The position numbers and the translations under genes were made by a program. From Calonectria ilicicola (Eukaryota; Ascomycota; Sordariomycetes; Hypocreales; Nectriaceae), in NCBI GenBank assembly GCA_020809705.1, contig CP085826.1, positions 868,001 to 932,000 on the forward strand: a stretch of DNA of 64,000 nucleotides. Direction: 5' to 3'. The notes beneath the pieces are model-generated. The model worked only from the letters and a program-made list of their open reading frames with translations. It was not told the DNA's origin and searched no databases. Shown piece after piece: positions 11,545-21,968 of the stretch. Numbering within the stretch: the first letter of the stretch is position 1; each line of letters begins with the position of its first letter.

Positions 11545-12805
11545 TTAAAGGCCAAGAGCCTCGACAATGTCATCGACTCCGAGAGCAACAGAAAGGGAAG
11601 TAAAGTTACCGCTGGTGGCGACTTCGAGGGCGGCATTAACCTTGGCAAGGCTGACACCAGAAACAAGCTTAGCGACACCCTCGGCGATAGCCTCAATATC
11701 AACAGTGACGGTGCCGTCAGCCTTGAGCTCGAGGAGCTTGGCAGCGAAGGAGATACCAAGAGTGGTCTCAAGCTGTTAAGAATCATCAGGTTAGCATGGA
11801 TTTAAAAGGGGAGAAATCGTAGGTATTTACCGAGGTAAGAGCACTGCCAAGGAGGGCCTGGAGCTCAGTGGTGGCAATGGTCACCGTGAGGCCGGAAGTG
11901 AGAAGCTGTTCAACAATGGAGACAACGCTGGAGACAAGGGAGCGAGCCTGAATGGGGGAAACCTTGGGAACCTTGACAGGAACGGGGAGGAAAGTGCTGC
12001 GGGCCTGGACAGGAGCGGGCTTGACGTCCTTGGGAGCAGGAGCAGGAGCGGCGCGGGCGTGAACAGGAGCGACCTTGGGGTCAACAGGAGCAGGGGCAGG
12101 AGCAGGGGCAGGAGCAGCTCGGGCATGAACAGGAGCGACCTTAGGGTCAACAGGGGCGGGAGCAGGAGCACCGCGAGCCTGGACGGGAACGGGCTTGGGG
12201 TCCTTGGGAGCCGGGACAGGAGCACCACGGGCCTGGATGGGAGCCGGCTTAGGGTCAACGGGAGCCGGAGCTGGGACACCACGAGCGTGGACAGGAGCGA
12301 CCTTGGGGTCGACGGGAGGAGCAGGGGCAGCTCGGGGGTTGACGGGAGCCGGCTTGGGGTCGACAGGAGCAGGAGCGGGAGCACCGCGAGCCTGGACAGG
12401 AGCGACCTTAGGGTCGACAGGAGCAGGAGCCGGGGCGCCACGAGCGTGAACAGGGGCGACCTTGGGGTCAACCGGAGGAGCAGGGGCAGCCCGAGCGTTG
12501 ACAGGAGCTGGCTTAGGGTCCTTGGGGGCAGGGGCCGGAGCACCGCGAGCCTGGACAGCCGGGACCTTGGGGCCCTTGGGAGGAGCTAGAGCGTTGCGAG
12601 CCTGGATAGGAGCCTTAGGGTCCTTCACAGGGGCCGGAGCGGGAGCATTGCGAGCTTGGACAACACCGTCCTTCAAAGGAGCAGGAGCGGCTTCAGAAAC
12701 AAGTTAGTTACCATGATGAAAACTGAGTAAAGAAACCTTCATACCAATGACTCGGGCGCTGGCGGAGGTAGCGCAAACAGCAACAAGGACGGTAGAGAAA
12801 CGCAT
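11545..12805 (-). CDS. Secreted Pro/Ala-rich tandem-repeat protein
   Basis: Three exons: 12805-12745, 12690-11831 and 11772-11545, giving 382 residues. It begins with a signal peptide (MRFSTVLVAVCATSASA) cut at about residue 17-18. Residues of about 25-265 are 13-14 imperfect units of 16-22 residues, each following the scheme x-A-R-x-A-P-A-P-x-P-x-D-P-K-x-A-P-V/I. The last 110 residues are a non-repetitive, amphipathic Leu/Val/Ala-rich domain without Cys, reminiscent of small fungal surface proteins. There are no KR or RR dibasic sites between units, so a Kex2-processed peptide precursor is unlikely. Single Arg residues recur at every unit. It is likely a wall or extracellular matrix protein. 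I do not recognise a named family. Confidence 0.8.
11960..12672 (-). repeat. Coding minisatellite of Pro/Ala-rich units
   Basis: About 13-14 degenerate units of roughly 50-65 nt encode the x-A-R-x-A-P-A-P repeats. The GC-rich regular codon pattern also opens long frames in other phases and on the plus strand, which I treat as shadows. Confidence 0.85.
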
Positions 12806-15800
12806 TTTGGCGGTTGGAGTGGTTGGAGTTGTTGGATTAAAAGAAATGGAAGTGAGCGAGTGAATAGATTTGTAAACGAGTGAAGAGATGACTGAAGAAC
12901 GATTGTGTTGTGCAGATTTCTCTTTTTGCGAGAAGATTCATGTCCTTTTATAACAGTTAACCATGGTGCTCACATTGTGAAAGTGGAGATATTTTGTTGG
13001 ACCTAGGGTACTTTCGAGCTCCATAGAATGGCTGGCTTGTTGATATTACACTTCATAATGCAAATTAGACGTTGGGACTTAGATCCAAGCAATGATGCGA
13101 TGACTGGGTTCCTGGGGGCACATTGCGAGGGCACGTAACCAGTCTAGATTGAGCGGTCAGCAGCAAATTTGAATTGAACATTTGATTATTCACATAACAA
13201 TTATGTTTTACGGCACCTTTTCTTGGAATTATGTTGGTTACAACCAAACAATCATTGCTGCGTACTGACTATCTACTTGCTATTGTTCGATATATTCATG
13301 CATGTCATGTTCTCGATCTAGAAAAGGAGGCAACACAAAAACCATCAAAATCTCAATTGGTTGCTGATCATTACGCTTTCAAAGTATAGACCATTAAACA
13401 AAGTCCAATTGGCATGGGGAGGTCCATGTTATGCTGAGCGGCACGCACAGATGACACTCCTCAAATGCTATCACCGATCGATCATTAATTCCCGTGGTGA
13501 TTACGAATATTCGCCTTGGCCAGAGTAATTTTCGCATCAGACGCAACAGTTGTCGACGATCCTTCCCTGGCACAATCTGCATCTGTGCTTTATCAACTAG
13601 CCTCATATGGGTGCTTTAAATTGGTCACGGAGCTTCGGCCAAAAACGCTTTGGATTCATTCATTCATTCCAATAGTTCACAATGCAGCGTTTCAAGTATT
13701 CTCTCGTGTCTCGACTCAATCGCACGCTTCATAATTCCATTCAAAGATACCTAACACAACATACGAGTTCAAATCTGACCGTTGAAGTATCCACTGTTTC
13801 TCATCCGACGCCGTTGGCGGCCGTTGAGTAGCTTGCGTTAAGGCCGATATTGAGATCATCAATGAGATCGGCACGGTCCCATCCGTAGGCGTTTAGAATG
13901 GAGACAGTGGAGATGGAGACTGGGATTCGACCCCAGACTTTAAAAGGAGGGCGTGAGTTTGATCTTGCCAGGAGCATACGTACGCGTTCGAACCTGGCTT
14001 GAATCGGGCCCCCAGAGCACGCAATGACACCTCGACCCACACGCCTGAGCGGCAACTGGCAAGGCGCATTGTTTGGTTGAAGATCATGTCCCGATTTGGG
14101 TTCCAGGGATCCGAAAATTAAAAGTTTTCGCTCCTGAATACGTACGCATCGCATCATTCGTCACTGACGGTGAATGGATGCTCCCAATGAAACAACCACG
14201 GGCCAATCGGGAGATGCAAAGACCTATCCGAAAGTTCCGTCGGCATTTGCTTCATTTTGACTTCGGCTTTCGGCAGCACAAATTGGCCCATTTTCTTCAG
14301 AAGCAGCCGACACGTCAGCAAAGCGCGCCCAAGGGTGAGTATCCACCATCACCATGAGCCGTTGGCTACCCTACACACAATCGAATATTCTCAAACACCA
14401 GTTGAGGAGTAAGAAATCGGGATATTGATTCATAATTTTCTATAAAATTAGAATAATTATCGAACCATTTAATTCCTTTCAGCCCCATTATTATAAAAAT
14501 AAAAGCCACAAGTATGAACAAAAGGTGGTGGCGGTCTTGAGGATATCCACCCATCAACCATCAACCATCTAGCATAATTGCCTAATCCAAAACGGCTTTA
14601 GGCATGTGTACTTTGGTTCGTCTAAGCTCTCAAAATTTCTCCGAGTGCGCGCACGATAAGAATAGATGCTGCCAGGATACATTCAGTTGCAATGCATTAA
14701 ACAACCAACATGCCATTGCATTGACCAAAAAGGTCAAGTGTAGACCAAGATATCAGATTAAGAGTTCCGGGCAAAGCGGGTAAACTGGATAAACACGTTA
14801 CTAATTGGTCTATCACCATTATGAATCGGAGCAAATATCCCAAAGCAGAATAGTCTGTATCCTCATTTTAGGGTCGGGGCATCATTGGAAGCTTCCGAGG
14901 TCGGGTGCGCATTGAGGCCAGTGCAAAGTACGAGATTAGGCAGAGCTCTGGGCTAGAAATTCGACCACGGCGTTATTTCCGTCGTATACAGCTTAAAGCA
15001 ATGCCATCAGGCCTTTACGGCCCGTTTCATTGATTTTCACCTGACCTGTGCGTACAAGTGACTGGTCAGCATTTGAATAGCGGCTCAAAGTACCCGGAAT
15101 AGCAGGGTATAGCGATGTTCGATATCTCCTTAATCTCTCTCCATTTTTGTCTGCAATAATGCTTTAGCAAAGTCATCATGTGCCAGGCAATGTATTCATT
15201 ATTTACAGAAAATAGCAGTGGCTTTCGGCAATTTTGAACATGTAGTCGTCATCAAGTTTGGCTCGATTGGAAGCCGGTTAACCGGGGTGGCATTCAAGCG
15301 GGTCACTTCAATGTTCAAGTGTGGCCTGAACAAACCGAGACTCATGATGGAATTTGACGGCTGGTATTTGACTGTGCGGTATGCTTCATGCATTCTGTTT
15401 CTTTACTGCTAATACTATTACTGAAAGTCAACATCTTGGTGGTCAGGATCAAATATCTTCCACAATGAATATACTAAACATTAAAGGGGTGGTGAATCCA
15501 TGCGGGCCATGGGATGAGCTGTTGTGGTGTACTTCTGTGACGCGCTAAAATAAACCCGCCGGCCGACGGATCACGCTTGCATGCTGCCATAATGTGGATA
15601 AAATTGGACTCATCAGAGAATGAGGCAGCTCAATTGCTTCCATGACCAACCATCCACTTTTGCCACCCAACAACAAAACATCTGCGGCATTGATTTCCCG
15701 AATATGATGCGTGCAAGAGAGTGTCTCCTCGAGTATGATTTTCCACAAACATCGGATGTGGATTCACCTCTGGTGGTCCTAGCACTGCCGCTCGTTCCGT

Positions 15801-16571
15801 TGAATGTCTGCTCACCGCTGATGAAGACAATGGCCCTCAGGATTGAGGCCGAGGCGTCTGATTCGGTCGCGATATCGGTATCCCATGTCACGTCATCGAC
15901 CACGCCCCTTTTAATTCGCATGCCCACGTTTTTGTTTCTTACTCACGGGCTTGACACTCACACATCAATAGGTCAAGGGAAATCTAAAAAAAAAAAAAAA
16001 AAGAATTCACAGTTAGAGCACACAAGCGTGTGGCTGACTACCATCCAGAATCAGACTTGACCGTTCTTCAATCGCAACTTTGCCCCGAGTAAGACCACAG
16101 CCCTGAGAAAAAATGATGTGTTTCTATAGGTGTTGTGGAAGCATTTCTGTCACAAAATTATGGGTGAAGACTCTCAGGCAAGATCTTGGCAATTTACTTT
16201 GATCAGAGATCGTTCTGAGGATCAGACTTTCTATTAGAGTCTGAGTGGAAAGTATTGTGATAAAATCCACTACCGTTTATATATATTATACTCTTAAAAC
16301 ATGGCTGGTGTTTGTTATTGAATCCAAGTTTACGTCCACTCCGATGACAATCTCATCATCTATTTCATTGTCCTTAGTTATCTTGCATTTCTCCCGGTAC
16401 TTGCTAACTCGTACATAGCCACAACACGGCAAATCACTACCTCTACCATATTAGAAGCTCACCTTCCCCCCCTTTTCCCAGAATAAGTGTTGTGCAGATT
16501 GCATGATAGCATAATATCTTCCAAGTTTTTCAGATTTTGGCAAATTTCCTTCTGCTCTTGATCTATACAAA
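12806..16571. other. Largest gene-free stretch, 3.8 kb
   Basis: It contains the repeat-protein promoter and then no gene that I can support. The frames at 13801-14157 (minus, 118 codons), 15620-16060 (plus, 146 codons) and 15613-15927 (minus, 104 codons) overlap on both strands and lack recognisable domains. A 17-A homopolymer lies at 15986-16002. It could be decayed coding or repeat sequence. Confidence 0.45.
12944..12952 (-). promoter_or_regulatory. TATA box of the repeat-protein gene
   Basis: TATAAAAGG on the minus strand, about 140 bp upstream of the start codon. It is followed by a CT-rich leader, as in highly expressed fungal secreted-protein genes. Confidence 0.6.
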
Positions 16572-17840
16572 CTAAGGAGAACAGCCAGGCGACCTCATTC
16601 TCGAGGGCTTTTGTTGCCACCATATCCAAGCGGCAATTATCATATATGTTGCCGCAAACAATGCCAAGGATGAAATCGGAAAAGCCCAAAAGTACTTCGG
16701 AATATATAACGATCCAGCACGGTTTTCTTTAATGAGACTGGAACTGAAGAGTGACTGCCATTGCTATTAATTACTTTGGGATTGATACATGTGGACTTGA
16801 GTATACTAACCGCAATAAGTGACGCAGGTAGATACGCCATTGCCATGTGTGTCAGTACCTTCATTTTCTCTGAACTCTCCTGAGAAGTCCTGAGTATGGT
16901 AACGGAATTTCGATGTTCGTCTCTCATTTCTCCAGTAATGGAATTCGCAATTTTGCCAACAAGTTGTGTTTCATATCCGAATTTGATAAGGTGTTCGTCA
17001 TTTCGATATGTCAAAATTCTCGAAATCTGTGCTTATTGTTATCAAATCAAGTCTAAAATCACTATTTTAAACATACCATATCCAAAATACGCGAGGAATG
17101 CTCGAGTAAATATCGAATACTTCGCTGATGGTTCTGAATCCTAGCTTCGTGAATATCTAGCGATGACGCGATGCTAGTTCTATCATTTGGCACTTGGGCA
17201 TTGTGAAGGGCGCTTTCCCAAAAGGACTTGTGGGATTTTCCAATATCAAATGAACCTTCCAGTATCATCGCACATTTGAGCATTTTCTTGCGGAGGCCAA
17301 GAAGCACCTGCGCCTCTTGAAAGTTGACAACAAAATCTTCCTTGGAAGGACGCCCTACTCGCGACAAAAGTGCAGCATCCTCCTACAAAATGACATGGTT
17401 AGAAGTCATAAATGATGGTAGTTGCGCACATGACAAGAAACTCACGAGGATTGAAAGTTCTTTCTCGAGATGGTTGATGTAGTACCGCCAGTTTTTTTCC
17501 GCATTATACAAAAATGCTGATTGAACTGCCAAGGATGTTTGAAGTGATGAAGGCACAGGCCGATTGTCGCGCCATATGTTAGATACTTGCTGGTAAAATG
17601 CCTTTGTTGGCTGAATTATCATACAAGTTGATGATTTGGTTTTGGAACAATATTTTTGATACATCGCAGTGTGACGAAGGGACCATGGGTCCTTCAGCTT
17701 TCTCCCATGCTCTTCCACATATCGAAGATTGTATGCCATCTCTTTTTGAGTGAAAATTCAGTACGGGCAATTCTTCCAAATGGCGATAATAGGTCAAACG
17801 ATTTGTACATACCGAAAGATGGAAGCTCACGGCTACTCGC
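16572..17840 (-). CDS. CorA-like protein, 5' end unresolved
   Basis: The exons I can follow are 17840-17813, 17741-17446, 17382-17077, 17026-16811 and 16763-16572, in frame throughout, encoding at least 344 residues. It matches the large fungal group with a degenerate CorA-like magnesium-transporter fold: an N-terminal block YNLRYVEEHGR followed by DPWSLRH, a helical middle, then KVLTHMAMAYLPASLIA and a second hydrophobic helix (SSLALFAATYMIIAAWIWWQ). No GMN transport signature is seen, so it is probably not a real Mg channel. Upstream of 17840 the frame meets stops and I find no ATG, while relatives have a longer N-terminus. The gene may be truncated, or may have an upstream exon I missed. 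Confidence 0.65.
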
Positions 17841-18820
17841 CTATCAAGACCTCAATGATGTGTTGGTAGGGGCTCACAGAGTTTTGTGAGAATCTATTTA
17901 ATCATCTGGATGGAGGCGAAGTTGCCTAGAGGTACCACGTGAATCAGCCAACACAGCCTTGAAATACAACGCTTATCACCGGTTGGACAAGTGCACTTCC
18001 ATATTTTCCCCGCCATTGCAGCAGAGCTATTGATTCTGGTTGGAATATGACGTAACAAAAACGTCAGACTACTTCATGTACTTTTGCTTACTTCGTACAC
18101 TTCTGCCTAGCCCTCCCGACGGTCACTCAAGTCTCCTGATTGGCTCCGAGCTCAATCCCCTCACTCAGGCGTCTGGGTCGGATCAAATCACGACTAGAAT
18201 ACCAAAGTTACCCTAGACTTTTACTTGCTCTTCCTCTTCCTGTGACATTGTTATTTCCTGATGATAGGCGCATAAGAGTCATGGAATTTTACCGGTGTCA
18301 AAATTCTGGGTGCTGTAAGAATAATCTTGTCTCCCCCATCCTGTAGTACACTGTTAGTATTCTTATCGCCACTGGGCTTGCCAAAAATACCTCAGTGTCA
18401 ACATGGAAAGTCCCGACAGAGAAGTTGGATATCAACAAGTTCTTCAGTTTTTCCAAATCCACATACCGAGCCTCCAATGTTTGAACGGCCATATTTCGTT
18501 ACGATGGAGGTTTTTACAGGGGAAAGAGTGGAACAAAATCTTTTCTGCTCTTGACTTGTATTACAAAGTACTTTGGAGAAGCTCGATAAACTTTTACAAG
18601 AGCAAAAAGAAATAAAAGAAAAACCCGCGCTGGAAGCGTTCGCCCTTCCCCGCTCCCTCACGTGTTCCGTTTCACCAGCCACCACATCTGCACTTCACTT
18701 TTGCTTACCCTAACTGAACACAATAATAAAATTTTGCGCATTGCTAGCAAAAACTCTGATTCTTGCAGACAGTCAAGTAAACGGACTGGAGAGACCATTC
18801 TATTCTTTCTCGAACACGAG
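17841..18820. other. Intergenic between CorA-like gene and tandem kinase gene
   Basis: A 980-bp region that should carry the divergent promoters of both genes. Frames on both strands (for example 18398-18685 minus) show no family pattern. No clear TATA box or operator was seen. Confidence 0.45.
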
Positions 18821-21780
18821 ATGGCTTCAGAACTCTACCGTCACATCTGCGCCCTTCAGGTCACCAATGCCTTCAACCAGAAATTCATACCCTGGAAAGG
18901 GCTTGACGACATTCTAAATAATGAAACAGTCACGGAGTTGCTTTGTCGGAAGAAGATAGAGCCCTACCAACAAGAAGAAGCACTCTATGCAGTTCTTCAT
19001 GGAGGCAAACGAGGTTTTGCGGCCCTTGTCATGCTTGAATGTGAACCACCCAGCAAACCTGAATGCGAACTACCTAGCAAACCTGAATGCGAACCACCCA
19101 GCAAATCTGAATATGAACCACGCATCAAGGTTGAATGTGAAGTATACATTATGAGGTTTTTAGAACATGACAACTTTGGTCGCAGAGGTATCGATTCTAG
19201 ATTGCCCTTTGATGAGCAGATTCTTCAGAAAATCATTCCAGAGGCATATCGGAAATTTTATGACATTCAATGGCAGTTCTGTGCCCCCTTGTTCGGAGCC
19301 AATATGCATCATCCTCAACTTAACGAATCCACCATATTCCCATTTGTTAAATTCGAAACGCTCGGAGAGGGAGCATTTGGAGAAGTTTTCCGAACTCTTC
19401 TTCCTGGGTCGCATCAGAATATTCAGGATGCAAACACAAACGAGGTCCTTTTTCTCCATACCTGTGCTTGTAAGTCTAGCTAAAGAGCATACAGGTTCAA
19501 GTCGTCGTCAAACGGCTTACAATAACGAAAAACCCCAAGACTGAAGACGTTAAGAGAGAACAGCATATCCTTTCAATGCTCAGATGTCTTGACCATCCTA
19601 ACATCGTGCAATTCTATACCTCTTACACCCTGAAACAGGAAACGTGTCTTTTATTTGCTCCTGCAGACGGTAATTTGGAAAATTTGATGTCTGAACCACG
19701 AAAAACTGTTTTCGAGAGCGATTCATCGATCATTCAAGCCTTATATGGGCTTTCATCCGCGATTCTTCACGTTCACAATTATTTCTACGAGGAGTATGGC
19801 TTGAGCCTGGTGGGCTGCCACTACGACCTGAAACCCAAGAATATTCTTGTGAAAGGCCAACAGTTCATCTTGGCCGATTTTGGATTTTCGAGGCTAAAAC
19901 TTGAAATTGAGGGATCGCGATCTAATTTCAAAGGTGGCACGGTTGATTACTTAGCACCTGAGTGCCAGAACCTCGAAACAGATCTGGCTAAAAACCCGAT
20001 AGGAAGGGCCAGTGATATTTGGTCCTTTGGTTGTATTCTGAGTGAGATTTGTACTTATATCCAACTTGGGCCCGATGGAGTGCAGAAATTTTCAGACAGT
20101 AGACTCATTACGTTCGGGGGGTGGATAACGATGCGCCCTTTCCACAAGTTAACTGAGCCAAGTGAGGCAGTTTTGACTTGGCTTGAGGCTTTGAGAGAAA
20201 AGGCAGCAGAAAATAGCATCAAGCTAGGGTTATTGGGGCTTGTTAACCACATGTTAACCCTCAAACAAAGTGATAGGCCTAGTGCACAAAAGGTCTCAGC
20301 TTGGCTGTTTCTACTTGCTCAAAAGTCAGCCATTGACAACATCTCTAAAACACTTGCGCACCTCGCAGAGTCCCAATTTAGTCTCAGCATTGAATGCAAG
20401 CGATTCAATATCTGGTATGAGACAGTGGGGCTCCAGGACGTTCCTCAAAGTTCATGGTTTCTCAGCAACGAAGCGCCTATTCACTTTGAAAAAGTTGAAT
20501 CGACAATTCGGTCACTAATTGAAGAGGCTTGTCTCCAAGAAAGTCTTGCGTAAGTCAGTTTAGCATTCAAGCATAACAACCCCACCCACCGTCGTTTTCG
20601 GAAATTAATCAGTGATCTCTGGAACATCCTGCCACCTAGTTTCATCTACAAAATGCATGGGAGACTTGAAAACTGGTTCTTGGAGCAAAATCATATCGCT
20701 TCTTCGTCTGTAGAAACAGAGACTCTCGGAAAGGGATACGAAAAGATCCAGCTTCTTCTCAGCATGAGACAAGCTATGGCATCTGTGACGGCTCTTAAGG
20801 ATAAGAAACCCGATTTACTCATTGATGTTCCTTCAGATCTAGATGACTGTGTAAGTGGGGCACAGCTTGGTTGGATTCTCACACAGTCTGGCGAAAAGAA
20901 GCGAATTCTGCTGGAGATTCTCGGGTACGGAGCTGATTGGGTTAACCGACTTGATGAACTCGTCACAAGGGTCGATCGACTTGTTTCAATCCTTGGGCAT
21001 CTTGGAGAATCTTCATTTCCTGTGTTGCCGTGTTTGAACTTCTGTCACATCCAGGATCAACAATCATTTGGGTTTATCTACGAAATTCCATCAGCAAAAC
21101 CCATCACCCTCGTTGACTTAATCTCGCGAACTCAGCTTCGACAACATCGCCCATTACTTGACGAGGTGGTCTATGTCGCCTTCAAGCTTTCATCATCACT
21201 CCTTAAATTTCACAAAGCACAATGGCTCCACAAGGGCATATCATCACATAACATCATCTCCTTCCCAACCTCCCTTGAACAGCCATTGACTGCCTTCACA
21301 ACCCCATATTTTATTGGATTCAACCACAGCAGAGAGAACAGTGAGTTTGCATTCACATTAGGACCATCAGAGGACCTCAAAATCAGGGACTACCAGCATC
21401 CTGAGTATCGGATGGGGGACGGTAAAATTCATTATAAGGAAGAATTCGATTACTACAGTCTAGGGGTCGTACTTTTAGAACTGGGGCTTTGGCGGTCATT
21501 GGCGGATCTACTCAAGGGAAAAGAAACAAAGTCGCCGGTAGAAGTCAAGAAATACCTGCAAAACAAAGCTCTGGTTCTCGGCTCATATGTTGGGAAAGCG
21601 TACATGGATGCAGTGGTGTTTTGCCTAGGCGAGAAAGAGATGATCGAGGGAGAAATTGGGATCAAGTCGAGCTGCGATGCATTTTCAAATGCGGTTGTGG
21701 AACCCTTGTTTCGGTGTACTGAGAGCTATAACCTTACTCGATCAAATTTGCAGCTTGATTTTGAGTCTTGGCAAAAGTAA
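18821..21780 (+). CDS. Tandem protein kinase-pseudokinase protein
   Basis: Three exons: 18821-19444, 19495-20549 and 20613-21780, giving 948 residues. Residues of about 1-175 are a unique N-terminal region. The first kinase domain has a complete catalytic set: glycine loop LGEGAFGEV at about 181, VVVK Lys214, HYDLKPKN with Asp319, DFG at 336-338, and an APE-type segment (YLAPEC). The second domain (about 690-945) has a HeLo/prion-inhibition-associated kinase-like pattern but lacks a glycine loop, HRD (it reads HKGISSHNI) and DFG, so I read it as a pseudokinase. A four-copy 24-nt repeat lies in the N-terminal part. The donor of intron 1 (GTCCTT) is weak, so that junction is less sure. It is convergent with the kinase-TPR gene, with 188 bp between stops. 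An immune-like regulatory role is inferred. Confidence 0.82.
19037..19132 (+). repeat. Four-copy 24-nt in-frame tandem repeat
   Basis: Units start at 19037, 19061, 19085 and 19109 and encode variants of ECEPPSKP, with a partial fifth after it. A 24-nt period keeps the frame, so copy number can vary between strains without breaking the protein. Confidence 0.9.
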
Positions 21781-21968
21781 ACATATCGTTGGAATATTTG
21801 AGAGAGACAGTTGCTTATCTGATTATTTACTTGGGCATAAATAATACATCAGATTTATTTATCGATCGTACACAAAATTAAAAAGTTTCATTGAATACCA
21901 AAAAGGTCCTCGTATATTAGATGAAGGTGCCATTGCTACCTGGTCTCTCCACAGCAACCGAGTCAGTC

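Noticed and set aside
11881..12589. Long frames in other phases and on the plus strand (176 and 220 codons) across the Pro/Ala repeat gene
   Set aside because: The GC-rich period-3 repeat opens all frames. Only the minus-strand frame with signal peptide and spliced ends makes a coherent protein.
13915..14000. tRNA-like strings (GGGATTCGACCCC and GCGTTCGAACC)
   Set aside because: The T-loop base before TTCGA does not pair as needed, and no acceptor stem or D arm can be drawn on either strand.
13801..14157. 118-codon minus-strand frame
   Set aside because: No recognisable domain, poor start context and no splice partners. It looks like chance or decayed sequence.
15986..16002. Run of 17 A, considered as a retroposon tail
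   Set aside because: No target-site duplication, reverse transcriptase frame or upstream coding remnant is seen next to it. The 14-A run at 59946 is the same case.
15613..16060. Overlapping 104- and 146-codon frames on opposite strands
   Set aside because: They occupy the same bases on both strands and neither has a family pattern.
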